A stretch of DNA of 40,230 nt, taken from Candidatus Helarchaeota archaeon (GTDB lineage: Archaea > Asgardarchaeota > Lokiarchaeia > Helarchaeales > HEL-GB-A). Each line of letters begins with the position of its first letter. Position 1 is the first letter of the stretch. Under the pieces are notes generated by a model. It made no database searches and was not told the origin of the DNA. It saw only the letters and a list, made by a program, of their open reading frames with translations. Shown piece after piece: positions 16,387-24,051 of this stretch. Location of the stretch: positions 1 to 40,230 of the forward strand of contig JAEOSY010000340.1 in assembly GCA_016840125.1 (NCBI GenBank), given 5' to 3'. Both the position numbers and the translations under genes were made by a program.

Positions 16387-17397
16387 GTGGTGAGACTTAA
16401 AAAGATCCATCACCATAATTATAGCGATAAGATGTCCCAAGTAGCAAACACCCGATACGACTACCTTTTCAAAGTTATCCTTATCGGAACAGAAGAGGAT
16501 GTAAAAAGTGGACTGCTTTGGGCATTTACGGGCAATTCTGATATAATAACGGATTACAAACAAACTATTGGCGTTAATTTTGGGATTAATTCTGTATATT
16601 TAAATGAAACAACCGTGAAGTTGCAGATTTGGGACATTTCATATGCAACTAGAGTTAAATACCTTCGACCTCTATATTTTAAGGGTGCTTCGGGTTGCAT
16701 CATGGTTATTAGAAACCTTAAAGAAGCTGAATTGTATCTCGAAGAGATAAAAATTCACTGTAATAAGCCCGTTCCTGTCTTCTTTATCCATATGTGTGAC
16801 GAACCCCTTAATCCTCAGATTGAAGACACCCTCAATCAAATCAATATTGAAATCGTAGAAAGTGGTATTGAAGGTATTGAATGGTTAGCTGAAACCATGC
16901 TCTCTCACCGGACTACAAAAACTCAAAATCAAGCTGCAATTTATACCGTAAGTACTGCTGAAGTTCAAGAGACAATTAATACTTTGTATGAAGAACATCT
17001 TCGTAGTGAAATGGCACGTGTTGAATCTATTCGTGAGAAACGTGCTATTCAATTAGAATTTATAAGAGAAACGCTACGGGAAATGGAAATTCCGATTGTA
17101 AATGACATTGTTCAAATATTTTCATCCGAGGCGTTTTTTGAAGTCAATATCATCACGGGGGATGTAGAAGTTTTTCCATTGAAATGTGAACAATGTGAGA
17201 TCTCCTGTAAGGATAAAAGACATGGAAGACTATGTATTATTCGGGCTTATCAGGGTTGGTCCTCTGATTTAGATCAGGATAGCTTACTTATTCTCTCTTC
17301 AATATATGCACTTGTAACTAATCAGATACCAAAACATATTCGGAACCAAATAAGGAATATCCTTCGCTGTAATAAATATCGTCGAATTGCTAACTAA
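16387..17397 (+). CDS. Rab-like degenerate small GTPase fused to Cys4 domain
   Basis: A 336-residue two-domain protein. Residues about 24-175 align with Rab GTPases: YLFKVILIGTEEDVKSGLL (P-loop, with the GK glycine replaced by Val but K40 and S41 kept), TIGVNF (switch I, Rab-like), LQIWDISYATRVKYLRPLYF (the DTAGQE of switch II replaced, losing the catalytic Gln), CIMVIRN, and FIHMCDEP in place of NKxD. No SAK motif. It therefore probably binds nucleotide poorly and hydrolyses little or none. A helical linker (about 190-230) leads to a Cys4 domain (C267, C270, C274, C283) matching the one in the proteins at 149-775 and 17854-18645. Start may be GTG 16387/16390 or ATG 16432. First gene of a plus-strand run with the ubiquitin-like gene next. 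Confidence 0.8.
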   Translation: MVRLKKIHHHNYSDKMSQVANTRYDYLFKVILIGTEEDVKSGLLWAFTGNSDIITDYKQTIGVNFGINSVYLNETTVKLQIWDISYATRVKYLRPLYFKGASGCIMVIRNLKEAELYLEEIKIHCNKPVPVFFIHMCDEPLNPQIEDTLNQINIEIVESGIEGIEWLAETMLSHRTTKTQNQAAIYTVSTAEVQETINTLYEEHLRSEMARVESIREKRAIQLEFIRETLREMEIPIVNDIVQIFSSEAFFEVNIITGDVEVFPLKCEQCEISCKDKRHGRLCIIRAYQGWSSDLDQDSLLILSSIYALVTNQIPKHIRNQIRNILRCNKYRRIAN

Positions 17398-17534
17398 TTT
17401 CGCATCCAAATTCTCCTTAAATCCGACTGAAACTAGATTAGTTCAGTCATTTCCCTTTTTAAATAGAGAAATCTAATATTATTTTTCTATAAAATAAAAT
17501 AAAATCATTAAATTAATAAGCGCGGATCTCCTTA

Positions 17535-17777
17535 GTGTGTATAGAACTCAATTTAAAGAGGAATGTATTGTTGCAAGTTGAAAGTATTGAAACCAGTTCT
17601 GTTTTAACGAAAGTGACAGTTGAAACAACAACTACAGTTACTAATCTCCTTGGAAAGTTGAATATACCTTCTGGGAAGTTTTTAGCCGTCTTAGTTGATG
17701 GTAAAAAGGCTGATTTAAACCAAGAAATTCATGAAGGTCAAAAAGTAATAATCTTACCAATGATCGCTGGTGGATAG
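17535..17777 (+). CDS. ubiquitin-like beta-grasp protein (ThiS/MoaD/SAMP type)
   Basis: A protein of up to 80 residues with the beta-grasp order of ThiS/MoaD proteins: strand VLTKVTVETT, helix TVTNLLGKLNIP, strand FLAVLVDGKKADLN, short turn and final strand QKVIILPMIAGG. It ends exactly in Gly-Gly, needed for adenylation by an E1-like enzyme and then sulfur transfer (thiamine or molybdo/tungstopterin synthesis, tRNA thiolation) or protein conjugation. TTG at 17568, with AGAGG about 7-10 bases upstream, is a good alternative start and would give 69 residues. No E1-like, E2 or deubiquitinase gene is in the window. It sits between two Cys4-domain genes (gaps 137 and 76 bases), which suggests a shared role. 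Confidence 0.8.
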   Translation: MCIELNLKRNVLLQVESIETSSVLTKVTVETTTTVTNLLGKLNIPSGKFLAVLVDGKKADLNQEIHEGQKVIILPMIAGG

Positions 17778-17853
17778 AGGAGTTTTCACTCCATCTATTT
17801 TTTTCTATGCCATTTATGCCTAATTCCCCAATATAAACAACCAATCGACCAAG

Positions 17854-18645
17854 GTGAAATGTATCTCTAGTAGGTTACATGTTGATTTGAATCAACTAAG
17901 AAATGAAATGTTTGCGGAATTAAGGCGATTACATAACGTCCTAAGTACTCATGAGTGTCAATGCGATAGACAATCTTATCTTGGTGAGGTTGATTATTCT
18001 CCAAGAAATATACAAGAAGTCGTCAAAATTTTGAAATCTTTTGGTATTCAGATTGACGAAAGCCAAAACATGGCTATCATATCCAAAGATATTGGTGATC
18101 TTCTTATTAATCTCCAAACAGGAACTGTAAAATTTACCCCTATTGTCTGTATTAGATGTAATGAACAGAATAAGTGCAAATATTTCCATCGAAAATTATG
18201 TATTATTGAGAACTCAGAGGGATGGGCTAATTGCTCTTTATCCAAAACTGACCTTTTAATTCTCTCCAAAGTGTTTGCGATACTTTTTGATTTACTTCCC
18301 GATCATGTTATAAATCAAATTAAGAGTTTATCTAACTGTTTCAATAAAAGAGCACGAATTAAAAACTTAGAAAACCAAGTTATGCAAGAGATAGAAAATA
18401 CTATTAATTTTGATCAAACGGAATATTTGATAATTCCCGAAGCCCCACCTATTCCCGGATCAAATCCCCCTCCCCAGAACCTTAAACCACATTTACGTTT
18501 TAAACCACCCCCACAACAAATAAAGTACAATTTAGATCATCCAAATATGATAAAATTGCGATGTTCAATATTAAAAGAGCTAAAAAATCTCCATAAACTT
18601 ATTGAACTCTCCAAATCCTTCGATAAAACGCATCCTTCTTTCTAA
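17854..18645 (+). CDS. Cys4-domain protein with proline-rich linker and repeated terminal helices
   Basis: A 263-residue soluble protein. Residues about 52-170 form the same Cys4 domain as in the proteins at 149-775 and 16387-17397: DIGDLLINLQTGTVKFTP, cysteines C99, C102, C108, C116, then LCIIENSEGWANCSLSKTDL and a Leu-rich helix LLILSKVFAIL. A Pro-rich linker (about 195-225) follows. The N-terminal helix (LRNEMFAELRRLHNVL, 15-30) and C-terminal helix (LRCSILKELKNLHKLI, 235-250) are alike, pointing to an internal duplication or two copies of one docking helix. Extra cysteines C35 and C37 occur. GTG at 17854 is the likely start, inside AAGGTGA and after a TATA-like AATATAAA, so probably leaderless. 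No other known domain is visible. Confidence 0.7.
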   Translation: MKCISSRLHVDLNQLRNEMFAELRRLHNVLSTHECQCDRQSYLGEVDYSPRNIQEVVKILKSFGIQIDESQNMAIISKDIGDLLINLQTGTVKFTPIVCIRCNEQNKCKYFHRKLCIIENSEGWANCSLSKTDLLILSKVFAILFDLLPDHVINQIKSLSNCFNKRARIKNLENQVMQEIENTINFDQTEYLIIPEAPPIPGSNPPPQNLKPHLRFKPPPQQIKYNLDHPNMIKLRCSILKELKNLHKLIELSKSFDKTHPSF

Positions 18646-18667
18646 ATCTCCTTTTTTTAGAATGAGT

Positions 18668-18676
18668 CTTTTATAT
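18668..18676 (+). promoter_or_regulatory. TATA box of the CCA-adding enzyme gene
   Basis: TTTTATATA lies about 25-30 bases before the GTG start at 18701, so transcription would begin at or next to the start codon. This supports a leaderless transcript for the tRNA nucleotidyltransferase and the two genes behind it. Confidence 0.5.
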
Positions 18677-18700
18677 ATTAGAAAATTTAATTTATTTTAG

Positions 18701-20140
18701 GTGAAAGTACTGGAAGCCCTTAAAGCCGAACTCCTCCAACTTATTCAACCGACCAAAGAAGAAAATCAAAAATTATCCCACCTATTCGAGTCGCTCAAAG
18801 AAAATCTCCAAAATTTCGCAGAGAAGCTCAACATCAGACCCACATTCATACAAAACCATGGATCAACTGGGGTTAAACAGACCCACCTTAGAGGGACGAG
18901 TGATTTAGATATTTTTATAGGTTTGAATCCCTCTGATTACTCAACACTTATCCAACTATCTTCTAAAGATAGAAAAAAAGCCTTAAAAGACCTCTTCCTT
19001 TCCTATGTGAATGAATGGTTCATACCAGCTACAGAAGCAGCTGGATACTCTAACTATCAGTTATCTTATGCTGAACATCCTTATCTTATGATTTCGCATG
19101 AGGGTTATGAAATTGATATTGTGGGTTGTTTCGACCTAGGTTATGACCAGCTCCTTCAGCATGGCCCCATCACAGCTGTTGATCGTACTCCTTGGCATAG
19201 TAAAATCATTGCAGAAAAGCTGAACGATACCCAAAAAAATGATGTGCGTTTGTTAAAGAAATTTCTACAAACTAATTTTGTGTATGGCGATAAAAATACC
19301 TTGGGACGTTTTGGTTTCACTGGTTTTAGTTCTGAAGTATTAATGCTCCATTTCGGCAACTTAGAACGCATCTTCTCTGAACTCCATACGTTAGAGAAAT
19401 CAACCTTGGATTTCTTCGATCGACCAGCCGGGAAACTTCGGAAAATCGATAGATTCAAGAATGACTTCCTAATAATGATAGATCCTGTAGACAAAAACCG
19501 AAATTTAGCCGCAAGTATTTCAAAACGAGCGTATAAATATGCCTGTTACCAAATCGAACGATTTACTAAGTTGCCCTCAGCTAGCTACTTTGTTAATGAA
19601 CCGATTGTGACTCCAAATACTCACAAATTAACCCAAATACTACCACATTTAATAATTATAGAATTCATTAGTGATGGAAATACGCATTATACTGAAATCC
19701 GTGATAAGTTATATAGTACCAACGAAAAATTACGTAAAATATTAGAAAAGGAGTCTACCGGAGAACCTCGCTTCGGCTTAACTCTATTTGAAGTATATTT
19801 TGAAGATAATATCTTTGTAACTGTCTTTTACTGCGAAACCAATCAGATAAATCCCACTTATCTACGGAGAGGACCTCCAAAACACAGATCTGCTAATGTT
19901 AAGCAATTCTGTGCTAAGAATCCAGATGCTTTTTATAAGGATGGTTATTATTATGTTAATGTTAAAAGAGCCTATATTCAGCCTTTATCACTGATTTCCG
20001 ATTTTTTTCAAAAATCTAAACAGATAAAAGGGCTAAACCTTGATAAAACATCACAAAAAAGTGCCTCCCAAGTTGGACAACGGGCAGTATCTCTGATGCT
20101 ATCCTGCGTTTTACCATTATATGGAGTGACAGACACTTGA
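18701..20140 (+). CDS. cca: CCA-adding tRNA nucleotidyltransferase (archaeal class I)
   Basis: A 479-residue enzyme that adds or repairs the 3' CCA end of tRNAs using CTP and ATP. The nucleotidyltransferase signature is present: HGSTGVKQTHLRGTSDLDIF with G54-S55 and the metal-binding pair D68 and D70, and a third Asp in YEIDIVGCF (near residue 130). The following DVRLLKKFLQTNFVYG and GRFGFTGFSSEVLMLHFG segments are characteristic of the archaeal enzyme's neck and body. Length is normal to slightly long. GTG start at 18701 is set by a TATA box about 25 bases upstream. The last codons overlap the signal peptidase start by four bases (TTGA), indicating one transcript. Confidence 0.93.
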   Translation: MKVLEALKAELLQLIQPTKEENQKLSHLFESLKENLQNFAEKLNIRPTFIQNHGSTGVKQTHLRGTSDLDIFIGLNPSDYSTLIQLSSKDRKKALKDLFLSYVNEWFIPATEAAGYSNYQLSYAEHPYLMISHEGYEIDIVGCFDLGYDQLLQHGPITAVDRTPWHSKIIAEKLNDTQKNDVRLLKKFLQTNFVYGDKNTLGRFGFTGFSSEVLMLHFGNLERIFSELHTLEKSTLDFFDRPAGKLRKIDRFKNDFLIMIDPVDKNRNLAASISKRAYKYACYQIERFTKLPSASYFVNEPIVTPNTHKLTQILPHLIIIEFISDGNTHYTEIRDKLYSTNEKLRKILEKESTGEPRFGLTLFEVYFEDNIFVTVFYCETNQINPTYLRRGPPKHRSANVKQFCAKNPDAFYKDGYYYVNVKRAYIQPLSLISDFFQKSKQIKGLNLDKTSQKSASQVGQRAVSLMLSCVLPLYGVTDT

Positions 20141-20742
20141 AAGATTCACGTAAGAAAAATATTTTGAAGACCGTTTTAATTATAGGGATTATTGCGGGAT
20201 CTATTCTTGGGAGCTATGGTCTCATATGCTTATTATGGAATACAGACACACCCATTACTGTCGTGGAGGGTACAAGCATGGAAACCACATTATATGAGGG
20301 TGACATTCTTTTCGTGAAGAAACCTAGGGATCTGGGAACGATCCAAAATGGTTCTCACACAGCAAAAACGGGTGACATCCTTGTTTTTTATTCCCCAGTC
20401 ATGAAATTTCTTGTTGTTCACCGCGTGATCGATAAAAACTATTCAAATGGTAAATGGTACTTTAACACTCAAGGAGATAATGATGTAACTCCTGATAATT
20501 TGGATCCTCATATTTATGGGTTTGGTGGTGGATATCTCCCTGAGGATTACATAAAAGGGATTGTGATAGGAAGTATTCCTTGGATTGGCAACATCGGAAT
20601 TTTTCTCCGTGATAGTGGCATTGCCATTTTCCTTATTATCATAATTCTTGGATATTTGATTATTTCAACTATATTTGAACCGAAATCTAAAGAGGCCCCC
20701 GAAGATTCTGACACGAGTGAAAAAAATTCAGAACCTATCTAA
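20137..20742 (+). CDS. type I signal peptidase, Ser/His archaeal-eukaryotic type
   Basis: A 201-residue membrane protease that removes signal peptides from exported proteins on the outer face of the membrane. One N-terminal transmembrane helix (about 10-33) precedes box B VVEGTSMETTLYEGD with nucleophile S47, then TGDILVFYSP, box D VVHRVI with H95 in place of the bacterial Lys, and box E NTQGDNDVTPD with the conserved Asp residues (114, 116, 120). A second transmembrane helix (about 160-180) and a charged tail follow. The His instead of Lys marks the ER/archaeal Sec11-like type. It starts with TTG overlapping the cca stop. Confidence 0.93.
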   Translation: MKDSRKKNILKTVLIIGIIAGSILGSYGLICLLWNTDTPITVVEGTSMETTLYEGDILFVKKPRDLGTIQNGSHTAKTGDILVFYSPVMKFLVVHRVIDKNYSNGKWYFNTQGDNDVTPDNLDPHIYGFGGGYLPEDYIKGIVIGSIPWIGNIGIFLRDSGIAIFLIIIILGYLIISTIFEPKSKEAPEDSDTSEKNSEPI

Positions 20743-20755
20743 AAATTGTTGTGAG

Positions 20756-21439
20756 TTGAAATCTTTGTCTCTCTCTCAATGGAAGCAAACCTTAATTAAG
20801 TACATAATCCAACGCCGAGGCCTTCTCTTCGGTGAATTTACATTGAAATCTGGACGAAAAAGTCCATACTTTTTTAATTTAGCAAATTTAATCAATGATG
20901 GCGAGGGGCTCCAAAAAACTGCCGAGGCGTTTGCTGAGACTATTCGCGAAAAGTTAGGTTCAGCGAAATTTGATTACATTCAGGGGCCCGCTTACAAGGG
21001 CATCCCTCTTGCAGGCGCTATTGCAATGGTTCTCCTCCAAAAATATACTGAAAATAAACGTTGGGGTTATGATCGAAAAGAAGCAAAAGGTCATGGCGTT
21101 TCAGCAGAAGCTTGGCTAGTCGGTGAGATTAATGATGACGATCGGATTATTCTAGTTGATGATGTGATAACAACAGGCTTAACCAAAATAAAAAATATAG
21201 AAAAAGTTGAAAAATATAGCAATAAGGCGAACTTACAATTCAAAGCGATATTCATTTTTTTAGACAGACAAGAGAAAGATACTGCTGGAAATAATCCAAT
21301 TCAATTCTTGGAGAAGAGGGGACTAGAAGTTTATTCGATTTTACGGATTCGTGATGTTGTGGAATTTCTGAAAGATGAACTAATTGATTCTGAACAGTAT
21401 AAAACCTTTCTTGATTATTTTAACAAATATGGTATATAA
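20756..21439 (+). CDS. pyrE: orotate phosphoribosyltransferase
   Basis: About 227 residues. It converts orotate and PRPP to orotidine 5'-phosphate in pyrimidine synthesis. Diagnostic parts: FGEFTLKSGRKSPYFFNL (orotate/PRPP contact region), IQGPAYKGIPLAGAIAMVL, WGYDRKEAKGHG (the flexible catalytic loop with its Lys) and the PRPP motif RIILVDDVITTG. The frame is open into the end of the signal peptidase gene, but TTG at 20756, 14 bases after that gene's stop, is the first start outside it; the ribosome binding site is poor. It is last in the cca - signal peptidase - pyrE run. Confidence 0.92.
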   Translation: MKSLSLSQWKQTLIKYIIQRRGLLFGEFTLKSGRKSPYFFNLANLINDGEGLQKTAEAFAETIREKLGSAKFDYIQGPAYKGIPLAGAIAMVLLQKYTENKRWGYDRKEAKGHGVSAEAWLVGEINDDDRIILVDDVITTGLTKIKNIEKVEKYSNKANLQFKAIFIFLDRQEKDTAGNNPIQFLEKRGLEVYSILRIRDVVEFLKDELIDSEQYKTFLDYFNKYGI

Positions 21440-21455
21440 AGAATTTATGCATCTA

Positions 21456-21671
21456 TCAATAATTTATAATCAAAGCTTCTTTTATTTCTCCCCTCTTTGT
21501 TGCGTCACTATTTATCGCTCTTTTAGCTTGCACTTCAATAATTTTAAATCCTCTATATAAATCTAAAATAAACTCAATATAGGAATTACTAAGCATTACT
21601 TTACATCCTCGTCTATTTAGTTCGTTAAACACCTCAGATTTTAAACAATTAAAAACCTCGAATAATTCCAT
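21456..21671 (-). pseudogene. C-terminal remnant of a Dam-type DNA methylase
   Basis: A 71-codon fragment whose main part, RRGCKVMLSNSYIEFILDLY to IKEALIINY, matches the C-terminus of the intact methylase at 22891-23871 (KRGCKLMLSNSYSEFIHDLY to IKEVLILNY). No FLKWAGGK or DPPY motif precedes it, so it cannot be an active methylase. The DNA of the two copies is well diverged, so this is an old relic of a related but different gene, not a fresh duplication. A small hairpin (AACTGT at 21716-21721 and ACAGTT at 21729-21734) lies just upstream in otherwise featureless AT-rich DNA. Confidence 0.75.
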
Positions 21672-21951
21672 TCGTACCTCTTCCCTAAAACAATCCCTCG
21701 AATAACTACAAAATTAACTGTTGCTGAGACAGTTGGGTTAGTGGGATCAACAAATTTAAAATCTAACTCCTCCACCTAACTCACCTAATCGAATTTACCT
21801 TTTTATTTAGAATAATTAACGAAGAAGAATTTTATTACTGTCGGATATTAGATAGGGGATCGATAAAACAATAGATTTATAAAACTTAATTATCATTATT
21901 ACTCTAATGAATAAAGTATCATTGAAAAATGCTCTGAGGTAATAAAGTAAG

Positions 21952-22812
21952 GTGAGTATGAAATTGTCAGATTTACCTGAAGACTCAAAAAGAATTTTTG
22001 AATTTTTATTAAAACATCTTAGAACTAAGGAATCGTTCACAAAAGAAGAGATGCTTGGAGTAGTCGAAGGTTGGAGCGATGAAACAAAAAAAACTTATTG
22101 GTCAAAAATGTACAATTCATTATTACATCATCTTCCGAACGGACTATACCGTATTCGCGAGGTATTCAGGAAATACACTACGGAAAAGAAATTTAGAAAC
22201 TATATCTCCCAAAGCCGTGGTCCTCGCACGAATTACCAAAAATTAGATTATGATAAACTCATTATTTTTGAGTTCTATATGCCACTTATGAATGAGGGTT
22301 ATCTGAGAGACTGCTTGGATAACCTTTTTTATAAGGATACTGTTTTAGTGCGATTGAAAAACGTAATAGCCGAAGAAAAATTAAAAAAATATTTTCCAAA
22401 AGATGATAATGAAGGAAAAGAAGAGTACTACAATCGGGTGTGTGAATGGATCTCTAGAAAATTCATTGGATATTCAATTGCTCATGTTAAAGGACGCTTT
22501 AGAAGTGATAAAATACAAACCCTCTCGGAAGCTGCAGAGATGCAAAAAATTGGGCAAAGTTACCTTATTGACGAAACCACAGCTGTAGTTAAATTCATAT
22601 TTCCCATCGGAGAGCCAAAAAGAAAGGTCCATAGACTTGAAGGGGATATAAACAAGGAGAAAAACATTAAACGTGAAGTAGGACGTATTACTTGGCTTTT
22701 TAATGAATTATTCGTTTCTAACATGGTCGAGCTCGTTGGAGAAGATCAAATATGGATGGTTGAGAGCGGGATTAGGAATCGTTTACACATATGGGCCATA
22801 GAAGAAGATTAA
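21952..22812 (+). CDS. unknown protein between two dam-type sequences
   Basis: A 286-residue soluble, Lys/Arg- and Glu-rich protein not recognised from any family. Residues 1-75 look helical and could hold a winged helix (SFTKEEMLGVVEGWSDETKK, then a Trp-Ser-Lys-Met-Tyr helix and GLYRIREVF as wing). The middle is charged; the C-terminal part has strands AVVKFIFPIGE and DQIWMVESG ending LHIWAIEED. The position, beside a Dam-type methylase and a methylase relic, makes a restriction or accessory protein possible, but I can assign no PD-(D/E)xK, HNH or GIY-YIG motif with confidence. GGTGAG overlaps the GTG at 21952; ATG at 21958 is the alternative. Convergent with the methylase gene. Confidence 0.55.
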   Translation: MSMKLSDLPEDSKRIFEFLLKHLRTKESFTKEEMLGVVEGWSDETKKTYWSKMYNSLLHHLPNGLYRIREVFRKYTTEKKFRNYISQSRGPRTNYQKLDYDKLIIFEFYMPLMNEGYLRDCLDNLFYKDTVLVRLKNVIAEEKLKKYFPKDDNEGKEEYYNRVCEWISRKFIGYSIAHVKGRFRSDKIQTLSEAAEMQKIGQSYLIDETTAVVKFIFPIGEPKRKVHRLEGDINKEKNIKREVGRITWLFNELFVSNMVELVGEDQIWMVESGIRNRLHIWAIEED

Positions 22813-22890
22813 CCTATGACCAAAGTGAAGATAGGTTAGGAGAAATTAGTAATGTGAATTTAATCTTTTAAATAAGATTATAGGAAATTT

Positions 22891-23871
22891 TTATAAATCG
22901 TAGTTCAAAATTAAAACTTCTTTAATTTTTCCTCTCTTTCTTGCTTTACTATTTATTACTCTTTTTGCTAATACAGGTAATATCTTAAATTCTTCATATA
23001 AATCATGGATAAATTCAGAGTATGAATTACTTAACATTAGCTTACAACCACGTTTATCAAGCGCTTTGAAAACTCTAAATAGTTTTTCTTGAGAATGAAT
23101 CCCAAAATTATCCTTAGTATAACTTGTAAAATGTGAAGTCTTAGATATTGGATGATAGGGAGGATCAAAATAAATAAAATCGTTGGGCTCAGCAGATTCT
23201 ACACATTTTTCAAAACTTGCACTAATAATTTTTACATTTTGTAATACAAAACTAACTGCTCTCAAATTTTCTGCATCACAGAATTTCGGATTTTTATATT
23301 TGCCAAAGGGGACATTGAATTGGCCTTTACTATTTACTCTATATAATCCATTGAAACAACATCTGTTAAGATAGATTGTTCTAGAAGCGCGTTCGATATT
23401 TGATAATTGACTATATTTTTCAGGATCTCGATCTAAGCTTCTTATCATGTAGAAATATTCTTTTTCGTTTTTATGAAGTTTCAAATGTTGTATTAACTCA
23501 TCTAAATGGTTCTTAATCATATTAAAGCAATTAATTAGTTCCTCATTAATATCAAGCAAAATTGCTCGATCTGGTAATAGATAAAAAAAGACAGCTCCCC
23601 CTCCAACAAAAGGTTCTATGAATTTTCCAAAGTGCTCAGGGAAATGGTTATGGAATGTTTTCAATAACTGTCGTTTTCCTCCAGCCCACTTTAAAAAGGG
23701 ATGTGGTTTTCCAGGTATAGTTTTATTAATGTGATTTAAATTTCTTTTTTTTTCTAAAAATTTTTTTAATCTTTTTTCATCAGTTACACCATCGAAATCT
23801 AAGAGAACTTTCTGTTGTGAGGTCAATCCTATGATGTTTTGTTCAGAAAAGACTGTCAATTTAATCCCCAT
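22891..23871 (-). CDS. Dam-type N6-adenine DNA methyltransferase
   Basis: About 326 residues; transfers a methyl group from S-adenosylmethionine to adenine N6, in this family usually at GATC. The class alpha order is clear: PFLKWAGGKRQLL (motif X), FIEPFVGGGAVFFYL (motif I), the target-recognition region with RASRTIYLNRCCFNGLYRVN, and FIYFDPPYHPISKTSHFTSY (motif IV, DPPY). About 55 residues precede motif X, longer than usual, and are not recognised. ATG at 23871 is chosen because a TATA-like box (23893-23900) is the right distance for a leaderless start; GTG at 23925 is an in-frame alternative. Specificity is inferred from the family. The gene may belong with the unknown convergent gene at 21952. 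Confidence 0.88.
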   Translation of the reverse strand: MGIKLTVFSEQNIIGLTSQQKVLLDFDGVTDEKRLKKFLEKKRNLNHINKTIPGKPHPFLKWAGGKRQLLKTFHNHFPEHFGKFIEPFVGGGAVFFYLLPDRAILLDINEELINCFNMIKNHLDELIQHLKLHKNEKEYFYMIRSLDRDPEKYSQLSNIERASRTIYLNRCCFNGLYRVNSKGQFNVPFGKYKNPKFCDAENLRAVSFVLQNVKIISASFEKCVESAEPNDFIYFDPPYHPISKTSHFTSYTKDNFGIHSQEKLFRVFKALDKRGCKLMLSNSYSEFIHDLYEEFKILPVLAKRVINSKARKRGKIKEVLILNYDL

Positions 23872-24051
23872 TAATTTAATTGCATTATTTGAATTTATAC
23901 TCTTGCAAATTTTGTCGAAGATCACTTATAGTAAATTCACCATCAAGATGCTAAATTTCTCTTTGCTGTATATATCTTAGCTGGTTTTCCTATAAACCTT
24001 CTAATTAGTTATAAAAAATGGATTTATCCAAATTTTATGCTAATTCTCCAT

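Noticed and set aside
17535..18645. Complete ubiquitin conjugation system
   Set aside because: Only the modifier-like protein is present; no E1, E2, RING or deubiquitinase motif could be found in the neighbouring genes.
21816..22040. Minus-strand frame before the 286-residue gene
   Set aside because: It overlaps the start of the better supported plus-strand gene and has no coding character.
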